From JBEHWX01 sp048498995 (lineage in GTDB: Bacteria; Bacteroidota; Ignavibacteria; OLB7): a stretch of 64,000 nt of DNA. Below the pieces are notes generated by a model. It was not told the origin of the DNA. It searched no databases and saw only the letters and a list, made by a program, of their open reading frames with translations. Position numbers and translations under genes: made by a program. Where the stretch lies: assembly GCA_048498995.1 (NCBI GenBank), contig JBEHWX010000013.1, positions 21,832-85,831 of the forward strand. The letters are read 5' to 3'. This document shows, piece by piece, positions 39,380 through 48,648 of the stretch (the first letter of the stretch is position 1; the number at the start of each line of letters is the position of its first letter).

Positions 39380-39661
39380 CTAGTACTTGAAGCGCCCGGA
39401 GGGCCAGTAGCTGACGACGAGCGCCACCACGGCGGCGAGCACGCCGAACGCGATCACCCCATACAGGGCGATGAGCGACCGGAGAACGGTCGGCGAGGCA
39501 TTGCTCCGGAAGAGCCAGCCACGCCAGTTGCAGGCGTGGCAGCGATAGACTCCGTACAGAGGGAAGGCGTAGAACCTGAGGCGCTCCCCATTGCTCCGGA
39601 ACCGGGATTTCTTCGGCGTTCCTGACTTGTAGCACTGAGGGCACGTGAGTTTCGAAGGCAT
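39380..39661 (-). CDS. Small zinc-ribbon membrane protein
   Basis: 93 residues. Two CxxC knuckles (C7/C10 in LTCPQC and C41/C44 in YRCHACNWRG) form a zinc ribbon that ends in an aromatic WRGW motif. A single membrane helix follows at about 61-85. The gene sits between accC and purL in the same direction, 34 bases after accC. No named family recognised; it could be a small membrane adaptor. Confidence 0.75.
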   Translation of the reverse strand: MPSKLTCPQCYKSGTPKKSRFRSNGERLRFYAFPLYGVYRCHACNWRGWLFRSNASPTVLRSLIALYGVIAFGVLAAVVALVVSYWPSGRFKY

Positions 39662-39695
39662 AGATCAGTTGTCCCGCCGTCACAGGCCAGGGGCG

Positions 39696-41132
39696 TCAGC
39701 CTGTTGTGTGAAAGAGTTGTTCGATCCGTTCGTCGGCGCCGATGCCGGCCGCGATGGCCAGGCGGATCAGCTCCGGGTCGAGCTGCTGCTCCACCCCGCG
39801 CCAGTACTCGCCGACGAAGCCGGTCGAGAAGTCGCCGCTCCGGAACGCGTCGCTGTGGAGCACGAACCGGCAGAACGGAATGGTGGTGCTCACGCCGGCC
39901 ACGTGATAGCGGTCGAGCGCCTCGAGCATCGTCGCGATCGCCTCCTCCCTCGTCTCCCCCCAGGTGATCAGCTTGGCGAGCATCGGATCGTAGTAGAGCG
40001 TCACCTGCATGCCCGGATAGAGTGACGAGTCCACGCGGATCCCGTCCCCGACCGGCTCGTGCAGATCGCGGATCGTCCCGATGCTCGGCATGAAGTTCTG
40101 GTAGACGTCCTCGGCGCAGATGCGGCACTCGATGGCGTGCCCGCGCCGCCTGATCGACGCCGTGGTGATCTCCAGGGCTTCGCCGCGGGCCACGCGCAGC
40201 TGCAGCTCCACCAGATCGAGTCCGGTCACCAGCTCGGTCACCGGATGCTCCACCTGAAGCCTCGTGTTCACTTCGAGGAAGTAGAACCTGCCGTCGCGAT
40301 CCAGAAGGAACTCGAGCGTGCCGGCGTTGGTGTAACCGGCCTCGCGGACGATCCGCTCGGCCGCCTCGAACATCGCGGCGCGGATCGTGTCGTCGATCGC
40401 GACCGACGGCGCCTCCTCGATCACCTTCTGATGACGCCGCTGGATCGAGCACTCGCGCTCGCCGAGCACCGCCACGTTGCCGGTATCGTCGGCGATCACC
40501 TGCAGCTCGATATGTCGCGGTCCGATAATGTATTTCTCGAGGAACACCTCATCGCTGCCGAAGGAGCTCTGCGCCTCGCCGCGGGCCATGCGGATCGACT
40601 CCTCGAGCTTGTCGGGAGATTCGACCACCCGCATTCCCTTGCCGCCGCCACCGGCCGCGGCCTTCAGCAGCACCGGGTAGCCGATCCGGTCGGCGATCTC
40701 GCGAGCCTCCTCGAGCGACGTGATACCCGCGGTGGTGCCGGAGAGGACCGGCACGCCGGCCGCGATCGCCAGGCGCCGCGCGTTGGTCTTGCTGCCGAGA
40801 TGCTCGATCGCGTCGGGACGGGGACCGACGAAGGTGACCCCCGCCTCCTGGCAGCGGCGCGCGAACTCCGCGTTCTCGCTCAGGAAGCCATAGCCAGGAT
40901 GCACGGCATCGGCGCCGGACTCACGCACCGCGGCGATCACCTTCTCCATGTCGAGATAGGTCTCCGACGGACGAAGCCCGTCCAGGCGGACGGACATATC
41001 CGCCTCGGCCACGTGGAGGGAATCGGCGTCGGCATCGGAATAGATGGCGACGGTCTCGATCCCCATGGCGCGCGCGGTGCGGATCACGCGGCGGGCGATC
41101 TCGCCCCGGTTGGCGATAAGAAGACGCTTCAT
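39696..41132 (-). CDS. accC: Biotin carboxylase (acetyl/propionyl-CoA carboxylase subunit)
   Basis: 478 residues. It carboxylates biotin with ATP and bicarbonate. Seen: the start MKRLLIANRGEIARRVIRTA, VHPGYGFLSENAEFA, the glycine-rich ATP loop KAAAGGGGKGMR, EKYIIGPRHIELQV, RECSIQRRHQKVIEEAPS, EVNTRLQVEHPVTE and the C-terminal YDPMLAKLITWG. No biotin-carrier domain is fused and no accB is adjacent. It is about 30 residues longer than E. coli AccC, like PccA-type subunits. ATG 41132 is at the family N-terminus; the upstream open frame is non-conserved. Confidence 0.95.
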   Translation of the reverse strand: MKRLLIANRGEIARRVIRTARAMGIETVAIYSDADADSLHVAEADMSVRLDGLRPSETYLDMEKVIAAVRESGADAVHPGYGFLSENAEFARRCQEAGVTFVGPRPDAIEHLGSKTNARRLAIAAGVPVLSGTTAGITSLEEAREIADRIGYPVLLKAAAGGGGKGMRVVESPDKLEESIRMARGEAQSSFGSDEVFLEKYIIGPRHIELQVIADDTGNVAVLGERECSIQRRHQKVIEEAPSVAIDDTIRAAMFEAAERIVREAGYTNAGTLEFLLDRDGRFYFLEVNTRLQVEHPVTELVTGLDLVELQLRVARGEALEITTASIRRRGHAIECRICAEDVYQNFMPSIGTIRDLHEPVGDGIRVDSSLYPGMQVTLYYDPMLAKLITWGETREEAIATMLEALDRYHVAGVSTTIPFCRFVLHSDAFRSGDFSTGFVGEYWRGVEQQLDPELIRLAIAAGIGADERIEQLFHTTG

Positions 41133-41203
41133 GTGGGACTTGATGCTGAACGATTCGGATGGAAGCCGCCCCGGCGCCGGAGGTATCTCCGATGAGACTC
41201 CCG

Positions 41204-41232
41204 GCGCGGGACCCGCTAGGGGGGTCCCGCGC
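41204..41232 (-). terminator. 11-bp hairpin downstream of mutS2
   Basis: Arms gcgcgggaccc (41204-41214) and gggtcccgcgc (41222-41232) with a 7-base loop, 33 bases past the mutS2 stop. No T-run follows. Confidence 0.6.
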
Positions 41233-41265
41233 GCGGCGGGCTCGGGGAGCGCGAACGAGGCGCGC

Positions 41266-43605
41266 TTACTTGAATTCGACGATCGTGACGCCGGCTCCCC
41301 CTTCGGAGAGGGCGCCGAGACGATAGGCCGAAATGCTCGGATGCGTGGAAAGATAATCATGAACGGCGCGCCGAAGGGCACCGGTCCCCTTTCCATGGAT
41401 GATCTCCATGAACGGGATATGGGAGTTGATCGCCGCGGTGATCGACTGTTCGAGCTGCACGATCGCCTCGTCGGCGTACATGCCGCGGAGATCGACGCGG
41501 GTCTGCGCCTCGGCCGGATTGACGATCGCCTGGCGCGTGGCGGTCTCCCGCTTGGCCTCGCGACGGGTCACCGCCTCCAGCTCGCTGATGTTCGAGCGCA
41601 TCCGGAGAGTGCCGAACTGCACCACGACGTTCCCCTTGTCGTCCGGATCGAACTCCAGCTCGCCGATCTGGTTCCCCCCCTTCACCCGGACGGTATCTCC
41701 CTTCCGGAATCCGCCGGGCGTCCCTTCCTTCGCCTCCACCGGCTTCATCCCGCCGCGGGCTTCCTCGATCGCGCGGCGCATCTCCTTGATCTGATCGTTG
41801 GACGCGCCGGCGCGGATCTCCCGGACGGTATTCTCGATCATGCTGTTGGCGCGGGCCAGCGTCTCGCGGGCCTCCTGACGCGCCTCGTTCACGATCTGGT
41901 TCTTCCGGTCGGTCAGATCCTTCCGCTCCGCCTCCAGCCGCTTCCGGAGGGCCTCCGCGGTGGAGCGCTCCTTCTCGTAGTCGGCGCGGATCCGGCGGCT
42001 CTGCGCCAGATCCTCCTCAAGCTGACCGATGATCTCGGTCATCCGGTTCCGATCATCACCAAGGCGCGCGCGGGCATCGCCGATCACCCGCTGATCGAAC
42101 CCGAGGCGCTCGATCAGCTCGAAGGCATAGCTGTTCCCCGGCATGCCGATCAGCAGACGATAGGTCGGCGTGATCGTGGCCGTGTCGAACTCCATGCCGG
42201 CGTTGACCACCGCCTGCGTGTCGTAGGCGAAGATCTTCAGGTAGCTGTGGTGCGTCGTGGCCAGGATGAAGGTCTTGCGCGCCAGCAGATGGTCGAGGAT
42301 CGCCGCGGCGATCGCGCCCCCCTCGTCCGGGTCGGTGCCGGTGCCGATCTCGTCGAGCAGCACGATATCGCCGTAGCCGATGTGCCGGATGATCTCGTGG
42401 ATCCGGGACATGTGGGAGCTGAAGGTGGACAGATCATTCTCCACCGACTGCTGATCGCCGATATCGGTGAAGAGCCGGCAGGGATGCACCGTGCAGTCGT
42501 CGGCCGGCGGATGGATGCCGCAGAGGGCCATCATCACCACGAGGCCGAGCGTCTTCATCGCAACGGTCTTGCCGCCGGCGTTCGGGCCGGAGATCACCAC
42601 GCAGCGCGTCCGCTGATCGAGCTCGATCGACATCGGCACCACGCTCTCCAGGCGCATCAGCAGGATCGGATGCCGCGCGTTGACCAGCGTGATCAGGTCG
42701 TCGTCGGTCACCTTCGGCTCGGTACAGTCGTACTTGCGGGCGTAGCGCGCGCGCGCGAAGATCGAGTCGACCGCCTGGAGGCTCCAGAGCGATTCGAGAT
42801 ACGCGTCGGCCTCGGAGCCGAGCTCCTCGGTGAGGGTGCGGAGAATCCGCTCCACCTCGCGGCGCTCGGCGAAGGTCAGCTCGGCGATCTCGTTGTTCAT
42901 GTCGAAGATCTCCGCCGGCTCCAGGAACACGGTGCCGCCGGTCTGCGACTCGCCGTGGATGATGCCGGGGATCCGACGCTTGTACTCGGACTTGACCGGC
43001 AGCACCAGACGTCCCTCGCGGAGCGTCACATACTCGTCGGCCACCAGCTCGTCGGCGGCAACGCGACGGAGGATCTTCTGCAGCCGGTCGCGGAGCGCGG
43101 CCGAGCGGTCGATGATCTCCCGCCGGATCCGCTGAAGCTCGCGGCTGGCGTTGTCGCGGACGCGGCCGGTCTCGTCGATCGCGTCCTGGATATGCCGCTC
43201 CAGCAGACGGTTGCCATGGATGGCGCTGGTGAGCTGGTGGAGCGTCGGGGCCGCGTCGCGGCGCGCGGTGAAGAACTCACGCGTCTGACGCAGCGACTGG
43301 ATCGTGGTGAGGACGTGCAGAAAGTTCTCGCCGCTCAGATAGCTCCCGGTGATCCGGGAGATCGAGAGCGCCTCGCGGATGTCGTAGATGCCGTTGAGCG
43401 GGGGCTCCTCCCCACGCTCGAGCAGCAGGCGCATCTCGCTGACCATTCTGAGCTCCCCTCGGATCGCCTCCTCGTCGGCCAGGGGCATCATCTCGCTGAT
43501 ATGCTCCACGCCGAGCGAGGAGGTCGCCATGCCGGCGATCTCCTCGAGAACACGGTAGAATTCAAGCTGATCCAGACTCAGTCGAAACAGATCCTCACTC
43601 GTCAT
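41266..43605 (-). CDS. mutS2: Endonuclease MutS2 / ribosome-collision ATPase
   Basis: 779 residues. It contains the MutS core (EYVTLREGRLVLPVK), the ABC ATPase with Walker A ISGPNAGGKTVAMKTLG, signature DLSTFSSHMSRIHEI and Walker B VLLDEIGTGTDPDEGGA, a long coiled coil (about 500-620), a KOW-like segment (KGDTVRVKGGNQIGELE) and a C-terminal Smr nuclease domain (VDLRGMYADEAI, EIIHGKGTGALRRAVHDYL). MutS2 suppresses recombination and, in Bacillus, splits collided ribosomes. It starts 6 bases after the YqeY-like gene, so the two are co-transcribed. Confidence 0.97.
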   Translation of the reverse strand: MTSEDLFRLSLDQLEFYRVLEEIAGMATSSLGVEHISEMMPLADEEAIRGELRMVSEMRLLLERGEEPPLNGIYDIREALSISRITGSYLSGENFLHVLTTIQSLRQTREFFTARRDAAPTLHQLTSAIHGNRLLERHIQDAIDETGRVRDNASRELQRIRREIIDRSAALRDRLQKILRRVAADELVADEYVTLREGRLVLPVKSEYKRRIPGIIHGESQTGGTVFLEPAEIFDMNNEIAELTFAERREVERILRTLTEELGSEADAYLESLWSLQAVDSIFARARYARKYDCTEPKVTDDDLITLVNARHPILLMRLESVVPMSIELDQRTRCVVISGPNAGGKTVAMKTLGLVVMMALCGIHPPADDCTVHPCRLFTDIGDQQSVENDLSTFSSHMSRIHEIIRHIGYGDIVLLDEIGTGTDPDEGGAIAAAILDHLLARKTFILATTHHSYLKIFAYDTQAVVNAGMEFDTATITPTYRLLIGMPGNSYAFELIERLGFDQRVIGDARARLGDDRNRMTEIIGQLEEDLAQSRRIRADYEKERSTAEALRKRLEAERKDLTDRKNQIVNEARQEARETLARANSMIENTVREIRAGASNDQIKEMRRAIEEARGGMKPVEAKEGTPGGFRKGDTVRVKGGNQIGELEFDPDDKGNVVVQFGTLRMRSNISELEAVTRREAKRETATRQAIVNPAEAQTRVDLRGMYADEAIVQLEQSITAAINSHIPFMEIIHGKGTGALRRAVHDYLSTHPSISAYRLGALSEGGAGVTIVEFK

Positions 43606-43611
43606 CGGACA

Positions 43612-44061
43612 TCATCCCTTTGCTTGGAGTTCTTCGCGCACCATTGCCTGGACGCGCGCGCCATCGGCGCGTCCGCGCATCGCGGCCATCGCCTTGGGCA
43701 TCACCACCTTGAAATCGGTCGGGCCGGACGCGCCGGTCTCCGTGATGATCGCGCGCACCTGGTCGCGGATCTCGTCGTCGTTCAACTGCTGCGGCAGATA
43801 GGTCTCGATGATGCCGAGCTCATCGGCCTCGCGCGCGGCAAGATCCTCGCGCTGGGCCAGACGGTACTGCTCGATGGCATCCTTGCGGCGCTTGGCCTGG
43901 TTCTGCAGCGTGCGGAGCTCGTCGTCCGCGGTGAAGGCCTTGCCGCTCTTCTCAAGCTCCAGGAGCGCGGCGCGCAGCATCCGGAGCGTCTCCAGCCGGA
44001 GCTTCTCCCCGGCGCGCATTGCCTCTTTCAGGTCCTCGCTGATTCGTTCGGTGATCGTCAT
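43612..44061 (-). CDS. GatB/YqeY domain protein
   Basis: 149 residues from ATG 44061: MTITERISEDLKEAMRAGEK, RLETLRMLRAALLELEKS, KRRKDAIEQYRLAQREDLAAREADEL, IIETYLPQQLND, and DFKVVMPKAMAAMRGRADGA. The whole protein is the YqeY domain also found at the end of the amidotransferase subunit GatB, where it binds tRNA. Stand-alone YqeY proteins have no settled function. It is followed directly by mutS2. A TAAATTTG box lies at 44358-44365 (minus strand), but no matching -33 element is visible. Confidence 0.93.
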   Translation of the reverse strand: MTITERISEDLKEAMRAGEKLRLETLRMLRAALLELEKSGKAFTADDELRTLQNQAKRRKDAIEQYRLAQREDLAAREADELGIIETYLPQQLNDDEIRDQVRAIITETGASGPTDFKVVMPKAMAAMRGRADGARVQAMVREELQAKG

Positions 44062-44375
44062 GATGCTCTGAACGTAGATCGTGATTGACGCCGGCCACCC
44101 GTTCCCGCCCACGCGGGAGCCGATCGGCGCCGGCCGTTATGTGCGACGATGATCCGGGCGCCGATGTTGCCGGTCCGGATGCATCGAACATTGCCCCGCG
44201 CGGCGTGCGCGTCGTATGTTGGGTTCCGCCGCGGCTTCCAGGCCCGGCGATACCACCGGAGCATCGCATCCCGGTGACACGCCCGAGTCCGGAGGGCGAT
44301 ACTCTCTGCGAGGTCCAGCGCCGGCGCCTGCCCAATGGGTCGGCCGCGCGAAAACGCCAAATTTACGATCTGCCG
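44062..44375. other. Divergent intergenic region YqeY / BtuF-like
   Basis: 314 bases without a supportable gene. It contains a TAAATTTG/CAAATTTA box at 44358-44365. I looked for a cobalamin riboswitch and did not find the conserved B12-box layout. Confidence 0.55.
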
Positions 44376-45299
44376 ATGAAACGCGTTCTCTCTCTCCTGC
44401 CAAGCACCACCGAAATCCTCTTTCTCATCGGCGCCGGAGACCAGCTCGTCGGCGTCACCCATGAGTGCGATTATCCGGCCGAGGCTCGTCAGAAGCCGCG
44501 CGTCACCTCGGCGCGCATCAATCCGATGATGGCCAGCGACGAGATCGACGCGCTGGTGCGCCAGCAGCTGGAGGACTCCGGATCGCTCTACGCGCTGGAC
44601 ATGGAGCTGGTGCGCGATCTGAGCCCCGAGCTGGTGCTGACCCAGCAGCTCTGCACCGTCTGCGCCGTCGGCTATGCCACCGTTCACGCCGCGATGCGCA
44701 CGCTCCCCGAGCCCCCGCTCGTGATGAACATCGAGCCCCGCTCGCTCGACGAGGTCTTCGCGTCGTTCGTCGAGATCGGCCGGCGGCTCGAGCTCGAGGA
44801 AGCGGCCCGGAACCGGGTGGCCGAACTGCGCGCGCGCCTTGCCGCCATTCCGCCGCTCGCCCCGGCGCCACGGGTGCTCCTGCTCGAGTGGCTGATTCCC
44901 CCCTTCTCCGCCGGACATTGGATGGCGGAGATCGTCGAGGCGGCCGGCGCCCTTCCGGTGCTTCACAACAAGGGGGAGCACTCGCGACAGCTGAGCTGGG
45001 AGGCGATCGGCGCGGCCGAGTTCGACACGCTGGTGATCACCTGCTGCGGCTTCCCGGTGGAGCGGACGCTGCTCGATCTGGAGCGGAGCGAGGAATTACG
45101 GGAGTTGATCGCCGCGCGCCCCTGGCTACGCCTGATCGTCTTCGACGGCAATCACTTCTTCAGCCGTCCCGGCCCCCGGCTCGTCGAAAGCGCGGAGCTG
45201 CTCCACGCGGCGCTTGCCGGCGCCGATCCCGAGACGGTGGGCTCGACAATTTCGAGACCATATCTCGAGGTGATCCCGGCCGAGGTCGCTCACCGCTGA
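44376..45299 (+). CDS. Cobalamin-binding BtuF-like protein
   Basis: 307 residues. Family blocks: RVLSLLPSTTEILFLIGAGD, LVGVTHECDYPAEA, LVLTQQLCTVCAV, PRVLLLEWLIPPFSAGHWM and VFDGNHFFSRPGPRLVESAE. They match the substrate-binding fold of iron/cobalamin ABC transporters, and the HECDYP form is typical of proteins annotated cobalamin-binding. No signal peptide is seen from ATG 44376 and no BtuC/BtuD genes are nearby, so a cytoplasmic role is possible. The frame is open upstream but without family sequence. Confidence 0.82.
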   Translation: MKRVLSLLPSTTEILFLIGAGDQLVGVTHECDYPAEARQKPRVTSARINPMMASDEIDALVRQQLEDSGSLYALDMELVRDLSPELVLTQQLCTVCAVGYATVHAAMRTLPEPPLVMNIEPRSLDEVFASFVEIGRRLELEEAARNRVAELRARLAAIPPLAPAPRVLLLEWLIPPFSAGHWMAEIVEAAGALPVLHNKGEHSRQLSWEAIGAAEFDTLVITCCGFPVERTLLDLERSEELRELIAARPWLRLIVFDGNHFFSRPGPRLVESAELLHAALAGADPETVGSTISRPYLEVIPAEVAHR

Positions 45300-45445
45300 A
45301 TCGGATCCGGGGCATGCTCCTTGTGCCATTCGATGCGCGGAGCGTCATGTCGCTCCCGAAGGCGCGCCACGTCGGCCCGCGCGGCATGGTCCGGCGTGGA
45401 TCGTCGTCGTGGCGATCATCGATAACGACAGGTCGGAGGAGAACC

Positions 45446-45661
45446 ATGGACCCGAAGGAACGAGCCGAGGAGCGGCATGACCAGTCGCGGCCGGACACTC
45501 ACGGAGCCGATGCGTCGGCCAACGAGCGACACGAGAAGAGGAACCCGGCACAGGTAACCCGGAACGAAGAGGCCAACCCCGGTGCCGGCGGCCGCGCCGA
45601 CCGCGATCCGGCCGAGGGAGCGCGCGACGAATACGGCACGCGCCCCGGCGAGGAGCAGTAA
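45446..45661 (+). CDS. Small highly charged, probably disordered protein
   Basis: 71 residues, rich in Asp, Glu, Arg, Asn and Gly, with no hydrophobic core (for example MDPKERAEERHDQSRPDTHG). A perfect GGAGGA ribosome site lies 5 bases before ATG 45446, which is the main support. The composition recalls small hydrophilic stress proteins; no family is recognised. Confidence 0.55.
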   Translation: MDPKERAEERHDQSRPDTHGADASANERHEKRNPAQVTRNEEANPGAGGRADRDPAEGARDEYGTRPGEEQ

Positions 45662-45697
45662 TCCCACGCGCGGAAACAGCCAAGTTACGTTACGAGG

Positions 45698-45980
45698 TCC
45701 GGCGGGAGAAGCCGTTCGCGCCGAATGGTGGAAACACAGTGTGACGCGCCGGAAGCTCCGCCGAGGCGGCATCCGGCAAGCGCACGGGCCACGTCTCGAT
45801 TGCGGCGAGGCCGGTCACCATACCGGAGCTGACAAAGCAGACCGGGATCGGAGAGCTCCTCTCCGATCCCGGTATCGTTTTCATTCGGTCGGATGTGCAC
45901 TTCTACCGGACGACCACCTTCACCAGGCCGATCACGCTTCCATCGAGTGAGACTCTAACGATGTAGGTTCCCGCGGACAG
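45698..45980. repeat. Duplicated 3' block, copy 1 (end of the distal array unit)
   Basis: About 280 bases closely matching 48828-49121. The block spans a shared gccgttcgcgccgaatggtg segment, the terminator hairpin, an identical tcattcggtcggatgtgc segment and the last about 25 codons of the propeller gene. The middle (45783-45830) has diverged. Confidence 0.85.
45841..45873 (-). terminator. 15-bp hairpin ending array unit 2
   Basis: Arms accgggatcggagag (45841-45855) and ctctccgatcccggt (45859-45873) with a 3-base loop, 30 bases past the propeller-gene stop. On the minus strand CTGCTTTGTC follows; on the plus strand ATCGTTTTC follows, so it could stop transcription from both sides. Confidence 0.75.
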
Positions 45981-47234
45981 ATCCCCAAGCTCCGTGAGCG
46001 GAACTGACGTTTCTCCAGGCTCGACCATGATCTCCGGCCCGCGCCACACTTCCCTTCCAAGCAGATCGCTCAACGTTACGTCGAGGCGCCCGCCATGCCC
46101 GAGATCCACGCGAAGGGAAGCAGCGCCGTCCGGCGAGAGCGGATTGGGCACCAAGCGGAAATTCGCGACGTGCTTCCGAGGCATTGCCACCGATGAAACC
46201 GATCCCGATTGATGGATGTAGATTCTGCCGTCGGAGCCCGTAGCCAGCACACGCGTCGGGCTCAGGTAATGAAGCCCAGATAGGGCAATGATCCTCGCGA
46301 AATCGGCACTCGAGTCGCGGACCCACACGCGCCCTCCGTCACTAGTCCGGAACACAGCGGATGAGTAGTCACCGATGATCCCATTTAGTGTATCGAGAAA
46401 CGCCATCGACAAGATCTGCCAGAACTGGCGATCCAGATCGCTGTCGATCCTCACCTCCCAGGTCCTGGCCCCGTCTTCCGTATAGGCAAGTTGCAGCCTT
46501 GAAAGCTCTCCAGTTGACTCAACAAGAAATCGAGACGCCATCCATCCGTGCAGCGAATCGAGGAAGTACAGTTTTTGGGCTTTGTCGCGCGAGGGCATTC
46601 TCCGCCATGTGTGTCCGGTATCGTCGGTCCGAAAGAGCCGTGTCGAATCTCCGTACGTGACGCAGAGCGCATAAAAATTTGCCGGCGTGGGAGTCGAGAT
46701 CTCGACAACCCCGATTGGAAAGTCCACCGGCGGCAGCTCCGATTCGCGCCATGTCCGTCCACTATCAGTCGTTACCATAATGGTGTGATAGCCAAAGGTC
46801 GTAACACCGGTCCGTGCGTCGGCCATTGTCACGAGCTTGATCTTGTCCGTGGTGAAGGTGTCCCGGCTCCACGTATTCCCGCCGTCACGTGTAATCACCA
46901 CTTGCCCGCTATCACCACCAACCATGCATACGCTGGGCGTCGGATACGAGATATATCGAAGCGGGATCGGCAACGCGTGCGGCCATGTGGCTGCTCCGGA
47001 ATCCAGAAAGACGATCCGCCATGTACGTCCGCCGTCCGTGGATTTACGCACGTCGAACTCCGAAAATCCCCGTGTACCAAGGGCCATGCAGTTCACGGAA
47101 TCGGCACAGTCAAGGCATCGAAACTGATACAACGGAATCGAGTCAATGACCTCCCATCGCCCCGTCTGGGCATAGATTCGTCCGCAGAACAGAAGGAACC
47201 CAGCAACAATCAGAAGGCGAGCAATACGCTCCAT
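45903..47234 (-). CDS. Secreted Asp-box/YCF48-like beta-propeller with T9SS sorting domain (subfamily A)
   Basis: 443 residues. A signal peptide (ARLLIVAGFLLFCGRIYAQ) precedes a propeller built from repeats with Asp-box turns: STDGGRTW, TRDGGNTW, TTDSGRTW, TDDTGHTW, TEDGARTW, TSDGGRVW. An N-terminal CLDCADSVNCMA Cys motif follows the start TGRWEVIDSIP. The C-terminus (RLVPNPLSPDGAASLRVDL to the end) is a type-A T9SS sorting domain. Likely surface-exposed; ligand unknown. It is the last gene of array unit 2, downstream of the Cys-rich gene at 47328-48287. Its final 25 residues match subfamily B (49044-50378) better than its own sister at 50417-51748. Confidence 0.85.
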   Translation of the reverse strand: MERIARLLIVAGFLLFCGRIYAQTGRWEVIDSIPLYQFRCLDCADSVNCMALGTRGFSEFDVRKSTDGGRTWRIVFLDSGAATWPHALPIPLRYISYPTPSVCMVGGDSGQVVITRDGGNTWSRDTFTTDKIKLVTMADARTGVTTFGYHTIMVTTDSGRTWRESELPPVDFPIGVVEISTPTPANFYALCVTYGDSTRLFRTDDTGHTWRRMPSRDKAQKLYFLDSLHGWMASRFLVESTGELSRLQLAYTEDGARTWEVRIDSDLDRQFWQILSMAFLDTLNGIIGDYSSAVFRTSDGGRVWVRDSSADFARIIALSGLHYLSPTRVLATGSDGRIYIHQSGSVSSVAMPRKHVANFRLVPNPLSPDGAASLRVDLGHGGRLDVTLSDLLGREVWRGPEIMVEPGETSVPLTELGDLSAGTYIVRVSLDGSVIGLVKVVVR

Positions 47235-47327
47235 TGGATCGACTCCGGTATGTGACTATGCGAATCACCGTGGCGCTTGAGAATCATCGCTGACATGCGG
47301 AGGCATGAATGACCTCGCGCGGGCACG

Positions 47328-48287
47328 TTAACGAGACACAAATGTGCCCGTTGTGAAATTGCATCCACCGAACGAAACTCTGTAGAAGTAGACGCCAGGG
47401 ACCAACCGTCCGCGGTCAATGACAAACCTATACACTCCATCGCCATCCAACACGGGCCGAAGTTCATCAACCTTTCTACCCGACACATCATTCAACTCCA
47501 GCAGGCCCTTGGCCGCAACCTCGGGTTTGCAGAGTATCGTCATTTCCAGGCCCAGATTGAAGATCTGCACATCATTGATGCGGTCCGCCTTGATAGCTCC
47601 CGTCACGGGCTTACCTGATGTATCACTAAAGACAATGTTATCACACATCGCGAAACAGGATGATGTCGTAAAATCTCCAATGATAGGATTGATGGGAAAT
47701 CCCGGGTTCCCGGATTCGGCATCCACCTCACAAGAAGTTGCGGTTGAGCGTTGATATTCGGTAACGATGCTAACATTACCATTCAGATCCTTGCAAACGC
47801 GATAGCGTGCAACGCAACACCCCGAGCCCTGGCAGGGGCGGATCGTCGGGATGGATCCGACATTCGTCTGCTTCCAGCAACCAGCAACACTGACACGGTA
47901 GTAATTGATACATGAACCTGCGACAGGATTGGAGAACGGAAGAATCCCGGCAGTGAGGAGATATTGTGCCACCTCACGGAGCCAATCCCCCGGGAAGCAC
48001 CCCGCGCATGTCCCAGACACATACTCGATCTTATATATCTGAATGTCGACATAGTTATCCGGCGGGCAGGCATTTCGAAAGACGTACCAGGCTCTAACCT
48101 GGCAACTGCTCCCGCATGTAGTCAATGTGAAGGCCCAATTGCTGACTCCGACGGTGTTCCAGGAATGCTCTGGACAATCAGGGTAACAGAGCAGGTCTTC
48201 TTCCGAAGGCTGTGCATGGGCCGAGGTGGCAGTGGCAAAGAAGGTCGCGAAGAGCGCCATCATTGCCAGAAGTGTGACTCTCGACAT
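47328..48287 (-). CDS. Secreted Cys-rich T9SS protein, paralog 1
   Basis: 319 residues. Signal peptide MSRVTLLAMMALFATFFATA, cleavage near AHAQ. The mature protein carries about eighteen cysteines, conserved in place with the paralog at 53313-54269: LLCYPDCP, TLTTCGSSCQVRAWYV, EYVSGTC, GCCVARYRVCK, TTSSC. Disulfide bonding outside the cell is likely. The last 80 residues (LELNDVSGRKVDELRPVLDG to the end TTGTFVSR) have sorting-domain character. No known family is recognised. A conserved promoter and leader of about 200 bases precede it, with a GAGG ribosome site 8 bases before the ATG. Confidence 0.8.
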   Translation of the reverse strand: MSRVTLLAMMALFATFFATATSAHAQPSEEDLLCYPDCPEHSWNTVGVSNWAFTLTTCGSSCQVRAWYVFRNACPPDNYVDIQIYKIEYVSGTCAGCFPGDWLREVAQYLLTAGILPFSNPVAGSCINYYRVSVAGCWKQTNVGSIPTIRPCQGSGCCVARYRVCKDLNGNVSIVTEYQRSTATSCEVDAESGNPGFPINPIIGDFTTSSCFAMCDNIVFSDTSGKPVTGAIKADRINDVQIFNLGLEMTILCKPEVAAKGLLELNDVSGRKVDELRPVLDGDGVYRFVIDRGRLVPGVYFYRVSFGGCNFTTGTFVSR

Positions 48288-48530
48288 GATTCGTACCTCG
48301 TCGATAGTAAGTAGTGGATCGACCGCGAACCCTCACTCCTCCCCCATGCGCAATTCCCGTTCTCTCCCGGACTCCGGCCGCTGGTGCGTGATGGCCGACC
48401 GTGTCGAAGTGCGTCGAATGCTGGAAGCCCTGCTTCCGGAATATGCCGGTGAATCGGTGTGTCTTACCTGACGTCGCCAATGGGCGGAACGTGGGTACAA
48501 AGGTACAGCTCGATACCATTGCTGTCAAGT
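48284..48530. repeat. Duplicated promoter-leader block, copy 1
   Basis: About 245 bases closely matching 54266-54508. Long identical runs include gaatatgccggtgaatcggt and attcgtacctcgtcgatagt. It covers the promoter at 48498-48529, a hairpin GGAAGC-AGG-GCTTCC on the minus strand (48423-48437) and the ribosome site of the Cys-rich gene. Confidence 0.88.
48498..48529 (-). promoter_or_regulatory. Promoter of array unit 2
   Basis: Minus strand: CTTG (48526-48529), 20 bases, TACCTTTG (48498-48505), a full match to TAnnTTTG at the -7 box. It is conserved in spacing and sequence at 54476-54507, while the spacer has changed. The expected leader is about 200 bases. Confidence 0.7.
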
Positions 48531-48558
48531 GGGCCTCAAACGAAAAGAGCCGGGCGCA

Positions 48559-48626
48559 TTGCCTCACAAATAATGTAACCAGAGGTCGTTGGCGGCCAGG
48601 GTCGTTGCCTCATAATAGATGTAACC
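48559..48626. repeat. Two 22-base direct repeats of a transposon end
   Basis: ttgcctca-N6-atgtaacc occurs at 48559-48580 and 48605-48626 with identical internal spacing. An inverted copy of the first half, tgaggcaa, lies at 48637-48644. They precede the transposase remnant and look like transposase-binding sites at an insertion-sequence end. Confidence 0.7.
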
Positions 48627-48648
48627 GATCTAGCACTGAGGCAACGCT

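Noticed and set aside
44062..44375. Possible cobalamin riboswitch before the BtuF-like gene (a GGTGACAC segment).
   Set aside because: The conserved B12 box and the surrounding paired elements are not present in the expected order.
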